Notes: a model not told the origin generated them from the letters alone. A stretch of 41,599 nt of DNA from Syntrophaceae bacterium (GCA_003141195.1 PLLC01000098.1:6676-48274), one strand, 5' to 3'. Numbered from the stretch's first letter, positions 33,608-41,294 are shown. A program made the numbers and translations.

Positions 33608-34596
33608 TACTTTTGTTGTTCTCTCCCCATCCTCTCCCCACTTTGGGAAATTCCCTGCCACTTTTTCTTTGAGAAATAGTCTTTCTTGTCCAGAATATAA
33701 TCTTAATAGCTGCTTCCCGGACAGGGTACAGCCGACGATTATCATTATGCCGGTTGCTGTCCACATCCGCATCATGCCAAACCCCGCTTATGATTTACCC
33801 GGTCATGGCTTCGCAGGATGCCCCAGGTTGAACGACCCGCCGCCGGTCTGATAGGAGTCCCCCGGCGCTCACGGTCGTCCGGAGCCTGATACCATCGATC
33901 TGCCGCTCGTGGGGCTTATCAGATTCGTCCAGGAGCAACGATCTGCCCGTACCCTTACTCTGAGCATGTCCAAATGAGATCGTTGATTTTAGGCCATCAC
34001 GATCTTTCATTGCATCCATGCCTCTCCAGCCATAATACCCCATTCCCTCCGCCGATCCGCTCCTCTGGGAACAATGAGGGCTCCCGGAAACGTTTCCAAC
34101 CGGTGGGGTGGGACACCCTCCCGGGGGAGGGCAGCGCGATACAAAGGGTAGGGTGAAGCATTCAGATCAGACAGCGGGCGGTTTCGGATGCTATTCTTTA
34201 CCAGCTTTCTCTTGGCAATCAGCGATACGTTATCAAGGAAAAGGGTAGTTGTCTGGAAATGACAACACCTACAAATAAACGATTTTCAATTTGGAATTGA
34301 GGTGATCATTACCAGTCGAACTGAAGTGTCTGATAGTAATGCCAAATCTGTGGTATTGCACCATCGACTCTCCTCTGTTCAGTATGTGGGAGCACAGGAA
34401 TGTGACCGTCAGCATGAAAAATCGTCCGTAATCCTTGAGCAAGGAGATTGAGTCATACACTTCTGAGCGTAGTGGTAGTACCGCTTCAAATCAAACAGTT
34501 CCCGCGCTGCCCGTTCACTCATAACAAACGGCATTACCTGCGACAGTCCAGATCAACTCAGCTTGAACGCTGGGCAGCCGACGCGAAGCAATCCCT
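33608..34596. other. About 1 kb without a supportable gene
   Basis: No frame combines a ribosome-binding site with a recognisable protein. Landmarks are a 12-bp palindrome GGAAACGTTTCC (34086-34097), a hairpin CCCTCCC/GGGAGGG (34116-34131), and a short minus-strand stretch near 34430-34540 that reads protein-like (MPFVMSERAARELFDLKRYY) but is soon broken by stops. It may be decayed coding DNA or an uncharacterised RNA or repeat region. Confidence 0.4.
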
Positions 34597-34893
34597 TTAA
34601 TCCCCGTAGTGAAGAACGATGGGGGGGAAAAAGATTCCGATGCCCGGCGGTTGAGGCGGTTCATAGATGACCCGCGGCGGGACATAAACACGCCTGTCTT
34701 GCACGTAGCGGTTGCGGTCATACCCACGTCCTCTTTGCTCGTAACGGCCGTTGTCATGTTTTCCCATACGTTTCTGGTTATCTTTGCCGAGGGCCGGCAC
34801 CACGTCTATACTGCCGATCATTGCGGCTAAAACAAGCCCCATCATAATCTTGCCCACTAAGGATCTAAAATTCCATGTATTTGATGTTTTCAT
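34597..34893 (-). CDS. Small exported Arg/Tyr/Pro-rich protein
   Basis: A 98-residue protein. A signal-like N-terminus (SLVGKIMMGLVLAAMIGSID, then VVPALGKD) is followed by a Gly/Arg/Tyr-rich segment (RYEQRGRGYDRNRYVQDRR) and a Pro-rich end (PPRVIYEPPQPPGIGIFFPP). ATG 34893 has GGAG nearby; an in-frame upstream ATG at 34941 lacks one. It is probably periplasmic or surface-exposed. Similar short proteins are found beside Spy/CpxP-type genes, as here. Function unknown. Confidence 0.6.
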   Translation of the reverse strand: MKTSNTWNFRSLVGKIMMGLVLAAMIGSIDVVPALGKDNQKRMGKHDNGRYEQRGRGYDRNRYVQDRRVYVPPRVIYEPPQPPGIGIFFPPIVLHYGD

Positions 34894-34963
34894 AAAGTCA
34901 CTCCATTCTTGGATCGATTCCAATCGCCGGTTTGGCGTCATCTTTAGGTTGCAGTATTATCGA

Positions 34964-35455
34964 TTATTTCCTCTTGGCCTTTCCATATATCCCCGTTCGG
35001 AATATTGTATCGGTACTCTTCTTCTGTTCATCCGACATACTGGAATAGAGCGCCTCGAAAGGCGGGATGAACTTCTTCATTTGATCTGAATGGGCTTCAG
35101 TAATTTGACTGTGGAATTTCATATGCTCGACAGCGTTCATCGTCTTGGTGCTTTCAGCCCTCTCCTTGGTAAGGGCGCCGGTAAAGGCGTCCATGTCTTT
35201 CGCATTTTCCCGCATCACCTGAGTAAGGTTATTCCATAATTCTTTCTGGGCCTCGGTGATATTTAGCGCGCCTTGAAGCTGTTTGATCTGGGCCTCAGTA
35301 TGCTCGACAGCAGAGGTTCTGGCAACTGCCGACGATTTCTTTTTGCCTGATGCTGCAAAAGAAAGATTTGCATTGACGAAAAAGATAGCGGCCAGAAACG
35401 CCACCATCACAACAACGAGTGTAACCGGGATAGCAACTTGATAAGCCTTTCGTTT
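34964..35455 (-). CDS. Spy/CpxP-like periplasmic protein (LTxxQ-type)
   Basis: A 163-residue protein with a signal anchor (VAIPVTLVVVMVAFLAAIFF, then NANLSFA). A helical domain carries the LTxxQ-like repeats ALNITEAQKELWNNLTQVM and ...ALYSSMSDEQKKSTDTIF. The family includes Spy and CpxP, which bind unfolded proteins in the periplasm. AAAAGGAGACAGATC precedes ATG 35455. A perfect 20-bp palindrome lies 30 bp upstream of the start. It is part of a run of minus-strand envelope genes. Confidence 0.7.
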   Translation of the reverse strand, partial: KRKAYQVAIPVTLVVVMVAFLAAIFFVNANLSFAASGKKKSSAVARTSAVEHTEAQIKQLQGALNITEAQKELWNNLTQVMRENAKDMDAFTGALTKERAESTKTMNAVEHMKFHSQITEAHSDQMKKFIPPFEALYSSMSDEQKKSTDTIFRTGIYGKAKRK

Positions 35456-35484
35456 CATGATCTGTCTCCTTTTAAGTTTAATCT

Positions 35485-35504
35485 TTAGCGCTTGCAAGCG
35501 CTAA
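35485..35504. promoter_or_regulatory. Perfect 20-bp palindrome upstream of the Spy-like gene
   Basis: TTAGCGCTTGCAAGCGCTAA reads the same on both strands with no spacer. It is located between a TATAAC-like -10 (about 35513-35508 on the minus strand) and the Shine-Dalgarno of the gene starting at 35455. It could be a repressor operator or a 5'-UTR stem. Confidence 0.55.
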
Positions 35505-35566
35505 GAGGTTATAAACCAAATTACTCAACTTTCGCACATTAGAGCAGTGATGCTCTCCTTTCTTTC

Positions 35567-35710
35567 CTAACGCCGTTCTTCATGCCTTTGATCCCTGTCA
35601 TGTCCTCCACCTCTTCCATCCCTGCCATCTTCATACCACCATGGCCAACATCCTCCAATAGAGACAAGCAGCATCACTAAAACCATTGCCAACATAATGA
35701 TTCTCTTCAT
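35567..35710 (-). CDS. 47-residue lipoprotein-like peptide
   Basis: ATG 35710 is preceded by AAAGGAGGAGGCG, an excellent ribosome-binding site. The protein starts MKRIIMLAMVLVMLLVSIGG with Cys at about 21 (lipobox SIGGC). It continues WPWWYEDGRDGRGGGHDRDQ and ends with charged residues. After processing only about 27 residues remain, so it is a tiny membrane-anchored peptide rich in Gly, Asp, Arg and His. It lies between the two Spy-like genes and probably shares their response. Confidence 0.6.
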   Translation of the reverse strand: MKRIIMLAMVLVMLLVSIGGCWPWWYEDGRDGRGGGHDRDQRHEERR

Positions 35711-35776
35711 CGCCTCCTCCTTTGAATATTGACAACTAATGAGGGAAGTATCCAGAACTTTGACTTTTATTGATCA

Positions 35777-36289
35777 TTATTGTTTTTTCATCATCCTCTT
35801 TGCCGGTTTTTTCTCACCCATCTTCATTGGCATCGTCAACATCATCTTCTGCATTTTTTTAAACTGTTCATCCGTCAAAATAGTCCGCATTTCTTTCGCG
35901 GCTTTTAACATTTCCAGATGATGGGCTGTCTTTATCTCTGCAATATTTTTAACAGCAAAGCTGGCCTTCTCTATGTCAAAATCTTTCGCTTCCATGATTT
36001 CCATAAGATCGATCTTTGCAATCTTCAGGTCAGCCTTGAATCGTGCCTGTTTTTTTTGCATTTCGCGATGTAAAGGCTTAATTTTCATGATCTGGTCATC
36101 GGTAAGCCCCATCATATCTGCATGATTGATGCACATATCCATCATATCGCCCATCTTGTCCATCTTGCCCATTCCCATCATCTGTCCATGTCCTTCTCTA
36201 TGACCCTTCATGGACATATCCATCATCTGTGAAAAAGCGGGCGCAGCAAAAATAACCGTCAACAACAGTGAAAGTACTATTTTTTTCAT
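35777..36289 (-). CDS. Met/His-rich Spy/CpxP-like periplasmic protein
   Basis: A 170-residue protein with a clean signal peptide (KKIVLSLLLTVIFAAPAFS). The Met/His-rich start of the mature part (QMMDMSMKGHREGHGQMMGM) suggests Cu(I) or other soft-metal binding. A helical domain has LTDDQIMKIKPLHREMQKKQ and ILTDEQFKKMQKMM, fitting the LTxxQ heavy-metal/envelope-stress family. ATG 36289 has AGGAGG upstream. Whether its main job is chaperoning or metal buffering cannot be told. Confidence 0.75.
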   Translation of the reverse strand: MKKIVLSLLLTVIFAAPAFSQMMDMSMKGHREGHGQMMGMGKMDKMGDMMDMCINHADMMGLTDDQIMKIKPLHREMQKKQARFKADLKIAKIDLMEIMEAKDFDIEKASFAVKNIAEIKTAHHLEMLKAAKEMRTILTDEQFKKMQKMMLTMPMKMGEKKPAKRMMKKQ

Positions 36290-36371
36290 AATTTCCTCCT
36301 ATTTGTGCCAGAATCGCATAACCGGCGGCCTTTGTAAGGTCTCCGGCCGTTCCAAGGCTAATTCAATCTAC

Positions 36372-36875
36372 TCATGTCCCTGTCGTAAAGCTCCATCTAT
36401 AGCTACAACTGAGTTCTCTGTTGTCCGAGGCTCTCTTGGCATACGTGGTAATAGTCGCCGTATACTCGGTATTGATATCGAGAGCTGCGTCTGGCTTAAA
36501 GGTCGCTATCGTGTTTAAAGGGTCATTCATAGTGACGGTACCCTTTACGGGGACTTTGTTGTTACTATCCCTGAGCGTGAACGTGAGCACCTCTGGGTTT
36601 TTGGAATCGACCACTTTGAGCGTTGTCGGATCCATCGCCTCACTGAAGATAGCTGTGATCTGTGTGCTGGTCGATACACCACCGGCACCGTCAGTGATAT
36701 TTGACGAAGTCACAAAGGGTCCCACCGCTTCAGTACATGTGCCGGGAGCGACCGAATCGTGTTCGGCTTTTAGCAGAGCTGCCTCATCACTACCACCGCA
36801 TCCTGTAATTAACAAAACACTTAAAACTAACATAATAAATGAAACAAAAACTTGCTGAGTCTTAAATTTTTTCAT
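36372..36875 (-). CDS. Lipoprotein with one SbsA-type Ig-like domain (Big_5)
   Basis: A 167-residue lipoprotein: signal VFVSFIMLVLSVLLI then TGCGGSD (lipobox ITGC). One bacterial Ig-like domain follows with the signature GAGGVSTSTQITAIFSEAMD, TFTLRDSNNKVPVKGTVTMN, TATFKP-like IATFKPDAALDINTEYTATI and YRWSFTTGT. Usually such domains occur in tandem in long surface proteins; here a single copy makes the whole protein. ATG 36875 has GGGAG upstream. It could be a truncated member or a genuine short form. Confidence 0.75.
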   Translation of the reverse strand: MKKFKTQQVFVSFIMLVLSVLLITGCGGSDEAALLKAEHDSVAPGTCTEAVGPFVTSSNITDGAGGVSTSTQITAIFSEAMDPTTLKVVDSKNPEVLTFTLRDSNNKVPVKGTVTMNDPLNTIATFKPDAALDINTEYTATITTYAKRASDNRELSCSYRWSFTTGT

Positions 36876-37032
36876 ATATTCTCCCATTGAAAATTATTAA
36901 ATTGAAGATCGTGTATTACGAGTCTTCTTCTACTTACTCCGTTCCTCCTTGCCTCTTTAAAAACTTTCCTAGTTCTTACTTAAGATATACCAGCCTTTGT
37001 AATGTCAAGATATCAGGCTGTGCGCGACAACG

Positions 37033-37218
37033 TCAGCCGCCGGATCGGGCACGATACGCCAAGTAGCCGACGATGATGAGGATCGCCAAAAGCGCGAGCC
37101 GCCCCATCCACATCAAGCTCGTGTGGGCGACGTGTCGCGTACCCTTCGGTTTGATGCCGGTGACGGCCAAAATGCCGGCGATGATTACTGCGAGACCGAG
37201 CCATCCTAACCAAGTCAT
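37033..37218 (-). CDS. Small two-helix membrane protein
   Basis: A 61-residue protein. TWLGWLGLAVIIAGILAVTG and MWMGRLALLAILIIVGYLAY form two membrane segments joined by a basic loop (KPKGTRHVAHT). ATG 37218 follows GGGGACTGAACGAT, a moderate ribosome-binding site; an upstream in-frame start at 37275 adds nothing protein-like. Family unknown. It lies among other small envelope genes. Confidence 0.55.
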   Translation of the reverse strand: MTWLGWLGLAVIIAGILAVTGIKPKGTRHVAHTSLMWMGRLALLAILIIVGYLAYRARSGG

Positions 37219-37299
37219 ATCGTTCAGTCCCCCATCAGCCCAGGAAATCACCTCTATGTGTCGTTCTTTCAGCATGTTGCAATCACGGCGCCTGCCGAG

Positions 37300-37502
37300 T
37301 TATTTACGGTCGATTTCGATGTTTTCCTTGGTGCCGCTGTGGGAGACTGCGATCATGATGCCGAGTCCAGTCAGTATTACGACTCCGATGACTGTCCATG
37401 CAATGCCGACACTGGCCAAAACTCCCATTTTCCAAAGCGCAGCCAGAACACCACCACAATAAACACGATATAACCGATAAGATACATGCCGGTCCATTTC
37501 AT
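37300..37502 (-). pseudogene. Small membrane protein gene, apparently missing one base
   Basis: From ATG 37502 (AAAGGAG upstream) the frame reads MKWTGMYLIGYIVFIVVV and then becomes non-membrane sequence with an early stop. The neighbouring frame continues LAALWKMGVLASVGIAWTVI and GVVILTGLGIMIAVS, ends SGTKENIEIDRK, and stops at 37300. The length is 203 nt, one short of a multiple of three. Adding one base at GTGGTGGTGTTCTGG restores a 67-residue two-helix protein. Either the gene is frameshifted or the base was lost in sequencing a GTG repeat. Confidence 0.6.
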
Positions 37503-37590
37503 GATGAGTCTCCTTTGGATTACAAACTGTAATTTGATAAGAAAGACGAGAGCCGCCTATGCCGTCTTGTCTTTTACTGGAGTCTATCAT

Positions 37591-37928
37591 TTAACATCCG
37601 GTCTATAAGGGTGACAATCACCACGAAGACCCTATGATTCTCTGTTCGTTAACATCCAGTAGAATAGACTCAATACGAGCATCGCAGTATCTCGTCAGTT
37701 TAATTCTCTCGTAGCTACTATTTTGCTGGTGCTGGCGCAGGTGCTCCAGCCGCTCCCTTCTCCAGTGCTGGCCCTTCATTTTTGAGTTGAGTAGACCGGT
37801 TTCTTCCGGTACTACAGGTTGAGATTTCTATTCTCCGCTTGCTGCCTGGTTTCTTAGTGGTGCCAGAGCACTTCAACCATACATCCATTGGCCGAGACGA
37901 GCCTGGATGCTAATTTTCTAAAAAAGTT
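37591..37928. other. Spacer containing only a doubtful ORF
   Basis: No clear gene. The best minus-strand frame (37718-37888, 56 codons from ATG 37888) reads MDVWLKCSGTTKKPGSKRRI and ends ALEKGAAGAPAPAPAK. The Ala-Pro tail resembles the end of small secreted proteins, but there is no good ribosome-binding site and no signal peptide. It may be the 3' remnant of a broken gene. Confidence 0.3.
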
Positions 37929-38492
37929 CTACCGGTACCGATTTAGATCCGATTCCAATGAGTCAAGCCGACGGGAAATTTCTGCTCTACCCTCGTACGT
38001 GGCGGATCTGCCTCCCTCCGTCATCCGCAAATAATCACTCCGAATGGAGTCCAGCCTGGATTGATAATCTCTCTCCTCTGTCAGAGGCAAGCGCCGGCTG
38101 ATTCTTCCATCATCGATTCTCCTTTGGAGTGCGATAATCCTGTCCCCATTCCTCGGTTCTTCAATTCTTGTGGGCCGGGCCAGCGCCCTGTTGATCTCAT
38201 CTCCAAGCGCATCAAGTCTTCCATGAAGACTGTTCCATTCTTCCCGCTCGACACTTCTGTCTCTCAGCGCCTCATAGTCTGTTCGAATACCCTTCAGTGT
38301 CGTCAGAAACATCTGGGACTGATCTGTGGTAAGCGCGCCGGTTTTCAGCCCATCCCCAATCTTCTCCTGGATTACAACCATCTTATTCTCTGCACTTCTT
38401 TGATTGTCTGGCCATGTTTGCATAGTGGCGCAGCCAGAAAACAAAGCTAACCCAAAACCCATTAGCACTGTCAATAATATAGCTTTTTTCAT
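37929..38492 (-). CDS. Predicted lipoprotein with coiled-coil domain
   Basis: A 187-residue protein with a lipoprotein signal (KKAILLTVLMGFGLALFSGC, Cys 21). The mature part is helical and charged: MVVIQEKIGDGLKTGALTTD, then three related heptad-like stretches (LKGIRTDYEALRDR, LHGRLDALGDEINRAL, QSRLDSIRSDYLRM, RRLDSLESDLNRYR). The repeated RxDxLxxD pattern suggests internal duplication. AGGAGGAGAGAT precedes ATG 38492. Outer-membrane anchored, function unknown. Confidence 0.7.
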   Translation of the reverse strand: MKKAILLTVLMGFGLALFSGCATMQTWPDNQRSAENKMVVIQEKIGDGLKTGALTTDQSQMFLTTLKGIRTDYEALRDRSVEREEWNSLHGRLDALGDEINRALARPTRIEEPRNGDRIIALQRRIDDGRISRRLPLTEERDYQSRLDSIRSDYLRMTEGGRSATYEGRAEISRRLDSLESDLNRYR

Positions 38493-38533
38493 ATCTCTCC
38501 TCCTATTCAGTATGACCGTGACCGGATCGACAC

Positions 38534-38623
38534 TTACCGTCGTCTACGCCAATAGTAACCACCGCCCCCGCCGAACAATAGAACTAACACGACAACGATG
38601 ATGATGAGCGTTGTAGTACTCAT
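38534..38623 (-). CDS. 29-residue single-helix membrane peptide
   Basis: ATG 38623 follows AAAGGGAGGAAATGACC. The product is MSTTTLIIIVVVLVLLFGGG, then GGYYWRRRR: one hydrophobic helix, a Gly run and an Arg cap. It resembles the small Gly-rich membrane peptides (DUF3309-like) found in many proteobacteria, often near stress genes. It is too short for standard gene callers; the ribosome-binding site and composition are the evidence. Confidence 0.6.
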   Translation of the reverse strand: MSTTTLIIIVVVLVLLFGGGGGYYWRRRR

Positions 38624-38682
38624 GGTCATTTCCTCCCTTTACTTTGCAGTGATCATCCAGTCCCTTTGGTCTTGAACTCGGA

Positions 38683-39438
38683 CTAATCGATGGTCATCCG
38701 GTTCTTTACCTCCTTCACACCATTTACGTCGTTGGCGAATTTAGTGGCCAGGTCCTTTTCAGCCGCGGTTTTCGCCTTGCCACCCAATGTAACCACACCC
38801 TTCTTCGTTGTGACCGAGGTTTTGAGCGCGCTGGTCGAGCGGTGATATAGCAACGTCATCTTGACTTGGGCGGTGATCGAAGCATCATCGATCTTGTCGC
38901 CTGCCGTTCGTGTCTTTTTGGAGGTCTTTCCCACAGTCATCTCATTATTTACGTTTTTAACCCCTTCGACATCCTTGGCGTATTCAGTCGTTAGATCCTT
39001 TTGTGCCTGGCTGGTCGCTTCGCCTTGCAAGGTGACGATTCCGTCTTTCACATTCACTTCAGTTTTGATGCCGCTCACGCTGCGATGGAATAAGAGCGCG
39101 GCTTTCACCTTCGTTATGAGCCACGCATCCGAGTTCTCAGCTGGGCGTTCACCCTTGAGCTCTATCTTGTTGTCCACACTCTTGACCCCTGGCAAGCTCG
39201 CCACGGTCTCCTCGGCCAATGACTTGTGGGATTCTTCGGAGACAGTTCCCGTCAAGGTTACGGCACCGTCTTTGGCCTGGATTTTGATATCATCAGTCTT
39301 GAGGTAGGTCTTGAACACATACGACTTCTTGGCAGATGATTCAATGCTGCTGTCCATTTTCGACGCGTGCACAGGCACGCTGACAATTAGCAGAGCGACA
39401 ACCGCCACCATTAGAGATATAGAACATATTTTTTTCAT
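38683..39438 (-). CDS. Periplasmic protein with three BON domains (OsmY-like)
   Basis: A 251-residue protein with a signal peptide (KKICSISLMVAVVALLIVSV, then PVHA). Three BON repeats follow, each with a glycine-marked strand: KDGAVTLTGTVSEESHKSLA, KDGIVTLQGEATSQAQKDLT and KKGVVTLGGKAKTAAEKDLA, each ending in a GVK-x-V-x-N motif. OsmY-type proteins bind the membrane or partner proteins under osmotic or envelope stress. ATG 39438 has AGGAG upstream. An ISL3 element has inserted 28 bp upstream of the start, so native expression may be altered. Confidence 0.88.
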   Translation of the reverse strand: MKKICSISLMVAVVALLIVSVPVHASKMDSSIESSAKKSYVFKTYLKTDDIKIQAKDGAVTLTGTVSEESHKSLAEETVASLPGVKSVDNKIELKGERPAENSDAWLITKVKAALLFHRSVSGIKTEVNVKDGIVTLQGEATSQAQKDLTTEYAKDVEGVKNVNNEMTVGKTSKKTRTAGDKIDDASITAQVKMTLLYHRSTSALKTSVTTKKGVVTLGGKAKTAAEKDLATKFANDVNGVKEVKNRMTID

Positions 39439-39465
39439 GGCACGTACTCCTATTGTTGTCAGTGT

Positions 39466-39473
39466 TATTTTTT
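39466..39473. repeat. Left 8-bp target-site duplication
   Basis: TATTTTTT directly before the left inverted repeat, identical to 40860-40867. Eight bp is the size typical of the ISL3 family. Confidence 0.75.
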
Positions 39474-40859
39474 GGTTCTTTCGTAAAAAAGTTGAATATC
39501 GGCCAGTCAATCGATAGAAGCTTTTTAAAAAAAGTTGCATAATAAAGCACATCGGGTGCAAGCCGTATCTGGTATGGTTTTGCTTGCCAACAACGCCAAC
39601 CGGAGGGCGAGACCCGATGCGATTGGATACTATCACAGAGCTCCTTGGCATTCCAAACTATAAAGTGACCCACGTGATCCAAAATGACGGCAGCAGTCTC
39701 CACTTTATCATTGACCAGATCAAGCCGTTGCCCCCCGTCTGTTCCGGCTGTGGCCGTGTCCATGCGGGAGGAATCCACAGCATAGGTGCGAATATGGTTG
39801 AGGACTTGCCCATCAGCGGCAAGAGGGTTTTCCTTCATGTTCCCCGGAGGAAGGTTCGCTGTCTCGAAGACGGAACGATCCGAGTTGAGGAGATCGCCTG
39901 GATCAGAAAGCGCTTTTCTCTGCGGTTTGCTGAGCAGGTTTACCGACTCACCGCCATTGCCACCAATCAGGAGGCCGGTTGGTACTTGGGCTTGGACGAT
40001 GAAACGGTATACCGTATCGACAAATGCATGCTGGAAAAACTGGCACAGGAGAGGCTCGATTCTCCTGTGACCCCGACTCTGATGAGCGTTGATGAGGTCT
40101 CCTGGCAGAAACGACATAAGTATGTCACCAACGTGATCGACATCGAGAAGCGGAAGGTGATCTGGAATCACAACGGTCGCGGGAAGTATGTCCTGGACAA
40201 GTTCTACCGTAAGCTTGGCCCGGAAGGATGTGAAAATATCCAGGCGGTGGCTAGTGACGGGGCAAGAGGATTCTTATCCTCTACCAAGGCTTTCGCGAAG
40301 AATGCCCTGATCGTCCTGAATCACTTCCACGTGAAGAAGAACCTCAACGATGCACTGGATATGGTCCGCAAGGAAGAACTCCGCAAGGCCCAAAAAGAGA
40401 ACAACGATGAACTGTCTCAGATCCTTCATTGCAACCAGAGATTCATCCTCATGCAGAGCAAAAAGAGCAAACGGAAAATGGATGTTCTCAACAAGCTGGC
40501 CGTTCTCAACGAACGCATTTATCAGGCGATGCTTTTGAAAGAGCAGTTTCTGGCCGTCTACAAGACCAAGGATCAGAAAATGGCCCGAACAAATCTGAAA
40601 GAATGGATCATTGCCGCCATGAAATCAAAAATCTCTGCTTTCGTAGAATTGGGAAACAAGTTTTTCCGGAAACGCCACTTCATCCTCAACTATTTCGTCT
40701 GCAATATCACAACGGCTATTTCCGAAGGCATCAATAACAAGATCAAACGGTTATCCCCCATGGCATACGGCTTCAAGGACGTCTATTACTTCTTGCTCAA
40801 GATCCATCAGCATTGCGGAATGCTTAACCCAAGGCTTTCAACTTAAATACGAAAGATGG
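39474..40859 (+). mobile_element. ISL3-family insertion sequence, apparently intact (1386 bp)
   Basis: The ends GGTTCTTTCGTAAAAAAGTT (from 39474) and the complement of 40837-40859 share TCTTTCGTA and AAGTTGAA in the same register, 17 of 23 positions. The outermost three bases differ. One full transposase ORF is inside. The element is bounded by the exact direct repeat TATTTTTT, so insertion is probably recent. It separates the BON-domain gene from its former upstream region. Confidence 0.85.
39617..40846 (+). CDS. tnp: ISL3-family transposase
   Basis: A 409-residue transposase. The N-terminal zinc finger CSGCGRVH and a recognition region (PISGKRVFLHVPRRKVRC) are followed by an RNase H-like DDE core: MSVDEVSWQKRHKYVTNVID (first Asp), AVASDGARGF (second Asp), VLNHFHVKKNLNDALD, and the last acidic residue in ISEGINNKIKRLSPMAYGF. 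ATG 39617 has GGAGGG 8 nt upstream. No frameshift or stop is visible, so the enzyme should be active. It copies and moves the surrounding element by a cut-and-paste route as known for the family. Confidence 0.93.
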   Translation: MRLDTITELLGIPNYKVTHVIQNDGSSLHFIIDQIKPLPPVCSGCGRVHAGGIHSIGANMVEDLPISGKRVFLHVPRRKVRCLEDGTIRVEEIAWIRKRFSLRFAEQVYRLTAIATNQEAGWYLGLDDETVYRIDKCMLEKLAQERLDSPVTPTLMSVDEVSWQKRHKYVTNVIDIEKRKVIWNHNGRGKYVLDKFYRKLGPEGCENIQAVASDGARGFLSSTKAFAKNALIVLNHFHVKKNLNDALDMVRKEELRKAQKENNDELSQILHCNQRFILMQSKKSKRKMDVLNKLAVLNERIYQAMLLKEQFLAVYKTKDQKMARTNLKEWIIAAMKSKISAFVELGNKFFRKRHFILNYFVCNITTAISEGINNKIKRLSPMAYGFKDVYYFLLKIHQHCGMLNPRLST

Positions 40860-40867
40860 TATTTTTT
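40860..40867. repeat. Right 8-bp target-site duplication
   Basis: TATTTTTT directly after the right inverted repeat, matching 39466-39473. A further T follows on this side only. Confidence 0.75.
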
Positions 40868-40912
40868 TAACTCCCTTACTCCAAATACTTCATTCCTTTC
40901 GGAGCCCTGGTT

Positions 40913-40971
40913 GCGGTGTATCATGCAACGCCAGCCTGTGGGCAAGGAAACGCCGGTGCATGATACGCCGC
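40913..40971. repeat. Long inverted repeat (15-bp stem, 29-nt loop)
   Basis: GCGGTGTATCATGCA (40913-40927) pairs with TGCATGATACGCCGC (40957-40971) with a single G-T. The 29-nt loop itself contains CGCC/GGCG-type pairing. It lies 6 bp after the YtxH gene stop (minus strand), so it may end that transcript, although no T-run follows. Confidence 0.6.
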
Positions 40972-40976
40972 TCTCA

Positions 40977-41294
40977 CTACTTCCCAAAAACCTTCTGGAC
41001 CTGACCGATCTTTTCCTGAACTTCGCCGGCTATCTTTTCACCGGTACCTTCGGCTTCTTTCTTTAACTCCTTCGCTTGATGCTTGACTTCCTCGATGATG
41101 TCTTTTGCCTTTGTACCGACATCGGCATAAATTTCCTTTGTATCCTTTAAAAACTCGTTCCCTTTCTCCTTGATATCAGACCTCAGTTCTTTTCCGGATT
41201 TCGGTGCGAAGAAAATGCCTGCCAATGCACCCAAAACGCCTCCAATCAATAATCCCATGCAGAAACGACATTGTGGGTTTTCCTGCTCTACCAT
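40977..41294 (-). CDS. YtxH-domain small membrane protein
   Basis: A 105-residue protein. The Gly-rich helix FCMGLLIGGVLGALAGIFFA followed by PKSGKELRSDI is the YtxH/GPGG signature. A long amphipathic helix follows (ADVGTKAKDIIEEVKHQAKE, LKKEAEGTGEKIAGEVQEKI). Such proteins are general-stress membrane factors. ATG 41294 (MVEQENPQC) is preferred over TTG 41300. It groups with the BON and PRC-barrel genes, a common stress-gene association. Confidence 0.85.
   Translation of the reverse strand: MVEQENPQCRFCMGLLIGGVLGALAGIFFAPKSGKELRSDIKEKGNEFLKDTKEIYADVGTKAKDIIEEVKHQAKELKKEAEGTGEKIAGEVQEKIGQVQKVFGK

Noticed and set aside
33578-33775. 65-codon minus-strand ORF with a lipobox-like IIVGC
   Set aside because: Its 3' end runs through the tRNA-operon terminator and it lacks a convincing ribosome-binding site; the hydrophobic stretch is too short.
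33795-34043. 82-codon minus-strand ORF as a gene or part of a group II intron
   Set aside because: No reverse-transcriptase motif, no GTGYG 5' end and no domain V-like sequence; the peptide matches nothing I know.
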